The position numbers were made by a program, and so were the translations under genes. Of a DNA stretch of 31,019 bases, positions 27,650 through 31,019 are shown in pieces. How positions within the stretch are numbered: the stretch's first letter is position 1; each line of letters begins with the position of its first letter. The notes beneath the pieces are model-generated. The model did not search any database and was not told the origin of the DNA. It worked only from the letters and a program-made list of their open reading frames with translations. The stretch comes from Tritrichomonas foetus (lineage: Eukaryota > Parabasalia > Tritrichomonadida > Tritrichomonadidae): positions 9,531-40,549 of the forward strand of contig MLAK01000990.1 in the NCBI GenBank assembly GCA_001839685.1, in the 5' to 3' direction.

Positions 27650-29116
27650 TTATACATCATTATCATAATATGAACATATTCCTTGCAACAAATCTTCATT
27701 ATTTAATTTTTTCCAAGGTGAAACGGGAAGAAGCCATTTCCACATTTGAGTGTTCGAGCCAAATACTTCCCCAAAATTTTCAATAGTGCTTCGAACAAAC
27801 TTCTTATTATCTATGTTGTTCCACATTTCCCAGCTCGTTCGATTAATAGAGGCATCTCTTAAATTTGAAATCAAAAATGAAAGAAAAACTAAAATCATAA
27901 TCACATCAAAAAGTGCTAATGCTGAGAGAGTTAGCATTTTGGGTGAAAGATCATCCAAATTCAATCCTTTTATAGCCTCACGCAATAAATAAATAAAAAA
28001 TAAGGAAAAATAAAGAAATCCGTAAAAATTGAATAAAATGAAAAATTTGTGATTTCGTTTGCCAATCCATGAAGAGGCCCAAAGACAAAAATGTTCTGGG
28101 CGAATAACAATTCGTCGTGCTGATTTTGATAAAATACTTCTTGGTGGCCTTCTTTGTAACTTGGCCCACGTGTATTGGGAATCTGTTGAAATAATCCCAG
28201 ATGGAGTATCATCATAATTTGTTAGAGGATCATTAATATTTGTCTCAGGTGGGAAAATTTGAATATTGGAATTATTGGAATTATGTTGCAGTGTAAAACT
28301 TTTCGCGTTATCAGAATTATCCAAATCGATCTTAGAATTCATATCTTGAGAGTTGCTTTGGCTTTGAAGATCAACTGCTCTATCATTCGAAGCGTTGGGA
28401 TGTAAAGATGAATTTGTTAAATTGGGCATCAGACGATTTGTGATGTCTGCAATATTATTGATTGCTTCGTTATTGGATGAAATAAAAGCTCCCCAAAAAA
28501 ATGGGAAATATCCTGGTCCATCGGTGATGATCCTTATATATGATAAAAGATAAAAGATGAAAAACAAAAAAATGAATGGAATCATGACAAACCCCTCTAA
28601 TTCGAAGCCAGGTAAAACAAAAGCAGCCAAAAAGAAAAACGATGCAAGTGAAAGTGTCAAAACAACTAATGGAAAAAATGGGCGAACTTCCCAATGGCCG
28701 ATAAAGAGTTTTTGGATGGAAGGTATAAAATTAAATCGAATACATAAAAAAGGCTTATGTGCCCAAACTGTGAAACCTGGAAAGTTCGGTGTTTCATTAT
28801 TATCTTCATCTTCTTCATGATTCTTCATTTTCTGTGTTTTTTGCTTCGATTGAAAATTTATTTTGTAATTTTGAGTGTGATTTCTATTGAAGTTGAAATT
28901 TATTGAACTTTTTCTATTTAGATTTGATCGAAGGAATAATTCACTTATCAAATCAATATTTGTGTTGTTGAGTGGCTGAGAAATGAAAAATTGTATGGTG
29001 GAAGATACTATCAAAAAAATGGGGGCTAAAAAATTTAATTGAATGATCAATACGTCAAATGATTCAAAAACAGATAATATGATTAAAAACAAAGTAGTCA
29101 AAAATTCAATTTTCAT
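27650..29116 (-). CDS. DHHC-like multi-pass membrane protein with degenerate cysteine-rich domain
   Basis: A 488-residue membrane protein with the layout of DHHC protein S-acyltransferases. Membrane segments lie at about 147-168, 176-197, 358-378 and 395-418. A DPG-like motif, DGPGYFP (199-205), follows the second. The cytosolic DHHC region (about 315-359) precedes the third, and a TTxE-like TSWE (427-430) follows the fourth. In the core, RPPRS (323-327) and WIGKRNHKFF (350-359) are well kept. The DHHC tetrad is EHFC (341-344): the nucleophile C344 is present, but the second His is Phe. The other zinc-binding cysteines of the family consensus are replaced (T316, K319, S330, A333, I336, W350), as is the His at L329. 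It is probably a pseudo-enzyme or a zinc-free variant. The first 96 residues add a hydrophobic N-terminus; a start at M97 (28828) would give the standard four-pass protein. A Ser/Asn-rich insertion separates segment 2 from the domain. Confidence 0.72.
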   Translation of the reverse strand: MKIEFLTTLFLIILSVFESFDVLIIQLNFLAPIFLIVSSTIQFFISQPLNNTNIDLISELFLRSNLNRKSSINFNFNRNHTQNYKINFQSKQKTQKMKNHEEDEDNNETPNFPGFTVWAHKPFLCIRFNFIPSIQKLFIGHWEVRPFFPLVVLTLSLASFFFLAAFVLPGFELEGFVMIPFIFLFFIFYLLSYIRIITDGPGYFPFFWGAFISSNNEAINNIADITNRLMPNLTNSSLHPNASNDRAVDLQSQSNSQDMNSKIDLDNSDNAKSFTLQHNSNNSNIQIFPPETNINDPLTNYDDTPSGIISTDSQYTWAKLQRRPPRSILSKSARRIVIRPEHFCLWASSWIGKRNHKFFILFNFYGFLYFSLFFIYLLREAIKGLNLDDLSPKMLTLSALALFDVIMILVFLSFLISNLRDASINRTSWEMWNNIDNKKFVRSTIENFGEVFGSNTQMWKWLLPVSPWKKLNNEDLLQGICSYYDNDV

Positions 29117-29451
29117 GTAACGTATACATTCTTAGTCACTTTAATAAAATTTTTGGTATGATCAAATATTGGCATAACATAAAGAAGAACGATCAGGCGA
29201 ATATCTTCTAACTTCGTTCTTCTTTATGTTTTACCCCCTCTAAAAATCATCTAACTTCCCTTGTCAGCCAAAATAAAATTGATCTTTTCAGCTATTTTTG
29301 CGGCATAAAATCAAAATAGGAATGTCTGATGCGGACACAGATACTCATATCACAAGCATCAATATTCGAAATCTGCTTATATATGTAATGAATTCATCAT
29401 TTTTCATTTCTTCTCTCTTATAGAATATTTATTATTATATAAATAATTTCT
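29117..29451. other. Intergenic region between two minus-strand genes
   Basis: It contains the upstream region of the DHHC-like gene, the 17-bp inverted repeat at 29176-29230 and the 3' flank of the transporter. A relatively G+C-rich stretch at 29255-29365 shows no ORF or recognisable RNA. Confidence 0.5.
29176..29230. repeat. 17-bp perfect inverted repeat (hairpin)
   Basis: AACATAAAGAAGAACGA at 29176-29192 is the exact reverse complement of 29214-29230, with a 21-nt loop. Each arm carries AACGA, and the left arm runs into AACGATC, matching the M3 promoter hexamer known from T. vaginalis. It lies 60-115 nt upstream of the DHHC-like gene's ATG. Confidence 0.88.
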
Positions 29452-30678
29452 TTAGTTATTGATTAGATATTCTGACTCTTCGTTTGCAGTTTTGTTCAAC
29501 ATTTTGATTTTGAATATACCAAAGATGCTGCATAAAAGTGTTAAAAAGCTGCACACTAGCGATTCTCTGAAAATATCATTAACATATTCATTCAATAACA
29601 AATAAAATAGCTTCATACCGAAAAACGCAGTAAGTTCAGCTGATACAAAATTTAAAGTATTGTAGATAGTTATATTTTTTTGTAATGAGAGAAAAACAAT
29701 CAATGAATAATGGGAAAAACAAAAAGTCGAGAAAAACAAACGAAAAACTGTTGATAAAATTAAAACTAGTTGAATGAAACTCCAGGATTTGGTTTCCAAT
29801 TGATAAGAAAAATAAGAAAAAGCAAAACCGGAAAGAGAAGCTGAGATTGATGTAAAAATAAAGATTTTTGAGAAAGAATTAAGGCTTGTAAAACATTGTG
29901 AAAATAATCTTGTGAAAAGTAAATAAAATAATGAACAACCAACAACAATAGAATCAAATATGATTCCCGAAAAATTGAATTCAAATACAAATTCTGCATT
30001 TTTCTGATAAAAATATCGTCCAGGTAAAAACTTTATCAAAGAAATGAGAAAATGTTGAAAAAATGAAGTTAAGTGAGTTTGAGTTTCAGTCGACACCATT
30101 TCATTGGTCATGGAAAAGTTGTCAAGTGCCCCAGTTGGAATGCTGTCAAAAAGTTTAAAAATTAAAATTGACATTAAACATCCAACAAACGCGGAAATCC
30201 TCCAATTTGAAAAGTAAAAAACTATATTTTCATATAGAAAGCCAAGTTTTACACACACATCAAAAACTGCCGAAAATTGAGAAATATTATTTTTTGGTGA
30301 AAATCTTAAATTTCTGAAAAGGAGAAATAGATTAAAGGTATAGAACAAAGATAAAGAAATTCCAAAGAAAAACGGACTAATAAATGAAATGCTGCTCATG
30401 CTGTTTGTTGAAAAAATAATTGGAATCCAAGAAAAACTGGAAATAAGGTGTATATTTTCAAATATATCTTCGTATTTTCCGGAGTTAGAATATTTTCGAA
30501 TAACTTGTGGTGTTAGAATTGCCGCAAAAACGTAAAAACTAAGATATGATATTATTTGCTGATAATTAAAATTAAAAGCGCACGAAATATCGGGGAATGA
30601 GTAAGAATTAAATGCGAGTACATATCCTACCAAGATGCTTCCAACGATCACTGGTAATAAAAGCTTGAATTCATTCAT
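29452..30678 (-). CDS. Multi-pass membrane protein, probable MFS transporter
   Basis: A 408-residue, highly hydrophobic protein with about 12 predicted membrane segments in two groups of six, separated by a polar loop (about residues 185-225: PTGALDNFSMTNEMVSTET). This is the major facilitator layout. The first segment with GSILVGYVLAFNSYSFP resembles the start of sugar-porter-like MFS proteins, but the family's RxGRR-type loop motifs are not visible, so the substrate is unknown. The C-terminus is short and polar (NKTANEESEYLINN). There are two possible start codons, at 30678 and 30674, in different frames; only 30678 opens this frame. Another class of 10-12 pass protein is possible. Confidence 0.65.
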   Translation of the reverse strand: MNEFKLLLPVIVGSILVGYVLAFNSYSFPDISCAFNFNYQQIISYLSFYVFAAILTPQVIRKYSNSGKYEDIFENIHLISSFSWIPIIFSTNSMSSISFISPFFFGISLSLFYTFNLFLLFRNLRFSPKNNISQFSAVFDVCVKLGFLYENIVFYFSNWRISAFVGCLMSILIFKLFDSIPTGALDNFSMTNEMVSTETQTHLTSFFQHFLISLIKFLPGRYFYQKNAEFVFEFNFSGIIFDSIVVGCSLFYLLFTRLFSQCFTSLNSFSKIFIFTSISASLSGFAFSYFSYQLETKSWSFIQLVLILSTVFRLFFSTFCFSHYSLIVFLSLQKNITIYNTLNFVSAELTAFFGMKLFYLLLNEYVNDIFRESLVCSFLTLLCSIFGIFKIKMLNKTANEESEYLINN

Positions 30679-31019
30679 AAAGATTTCACTTTTTAAAGTT
30701 AATGAAAAAGTTTATTGATGAAATATCTCAATTCATGAAAATTGAAAACTTTACAATTTTCTATCCGAAAAAAATTAAAAAAGAAGCGTGCGAACAGACC
30801 CTTCACCGATGAATCTTTCTGAAATTGGAATATGTTATTATAGGCCATGTGTCTAATACAAACAACGAAGTTATATAAAAATCTGTCTCGGATTTCCTGA
30901 GAAATAGATTCTCATTCAAATTCTGAAATTTTTGAGAGGATCAAAGTTTAAATATATTTCACCAGGAATATTTAGAAGTGTGCAACCAAACTTTCACCGA
31001 CAGATCGTTCCCAAATTTT
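30679..31019. other. Intergenic region with imperfect direct repeat
   Basis: The upstream region of the transporter gene to the window edge. It contains two related 43-44 bp segments at 30783-30826 and 30975-31017 (listed separately). No ORF is seen. Confidence 0.55.
30783..31017. repeat. Two imperfect direct repeats of about 44 bp
   Basis: 30783-30826 and 30975-31017 align with one gap. They share GAAG-GTGC at the start, CACCGA in the middle and ATC-TTC...AAATT at the end. The second copy touches the window edge, so further copies may lie outside. Confidence 0.65.

Overview
The window looks like nuclear DNA of a parabasalid (trichomonad) protist, most likely Tritrichomonas or a close relative. 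The reasons are: AT-rich intergenic DNA; long intronless genes on both strands; short 5' leaders carrying TCA-Py-W initiator-like motifs 8-25 nt before several ATGs; a protein with the trichomonad-type initiator-binding (IBD) domain; and decayed copies of ankyrin-type and trichomonad-expanded gene families between the live genes. The species assignment is inferred from gene content and not from a marker gene.

Layout. 352-8298 (+) encodes a 2648-residue BEACH-WD40 protein. It converges on a Vps11-like HOPS/CORVET subunit at 9058-10854 (-). From 10855 to 16238 the sequence is mostly non-coding. It holds two short orphan ORFs (12663-13232 and 14418-14903), one clear pseudogene on the minus strand (13299-13983), two weaker decayed coding remnants (about 11067-11395 and 15012-15355) and a 33-bp tandem duplication. 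16239-17888 (+) is an IBD-domain DNA-binding protein with a long glutamine-rich region. 18383-19552 (+) is a CFAP97/KIAA1430 flagellar protein with four copies of an unrecognised C-terminal motif. 19765-20835 (+) is a Gfo/Idh/MocA oxidoreductase. 21337-22722 (-) is a casein kinase 1. After a long gap with ankyrin-like debris comes a Rab-like GTPase (24373-25263, +) with a roughly 100-residue insertion and no ATG start. Next are a small TGA-interrupted ORF ending inside a 20-bp perfect hairpin (25535-25809), a LysM-GRAM-TLDc protein (26144-27328, +), a DHHC-like membrane protein that has lost nearly all zinc-binding cysteines (27650-29116, -) and a multi-pass MFS-like transporter (29452-30678, -).

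How the genes relate. There are no operons; each gene seems to have its own promoter. Several products belong to the endolysosomal and membrane-trafficking world (BEACH, Vps11, Rab, TLDc, DHHC-like), but nothing shows co-regulation. The most unusual items are the degenerate DHHC domain, the insertion-bearing Rab with a Gln-to-Lys change in its G3 motif, the repeated GGLID motif of the CFAP97 protein, the propeller-less Vps11, and three intergenic perfect inverted repeats with 13-20 bp stems. I saw no CRISPR array, rRNA, tRNA or intact transposon.
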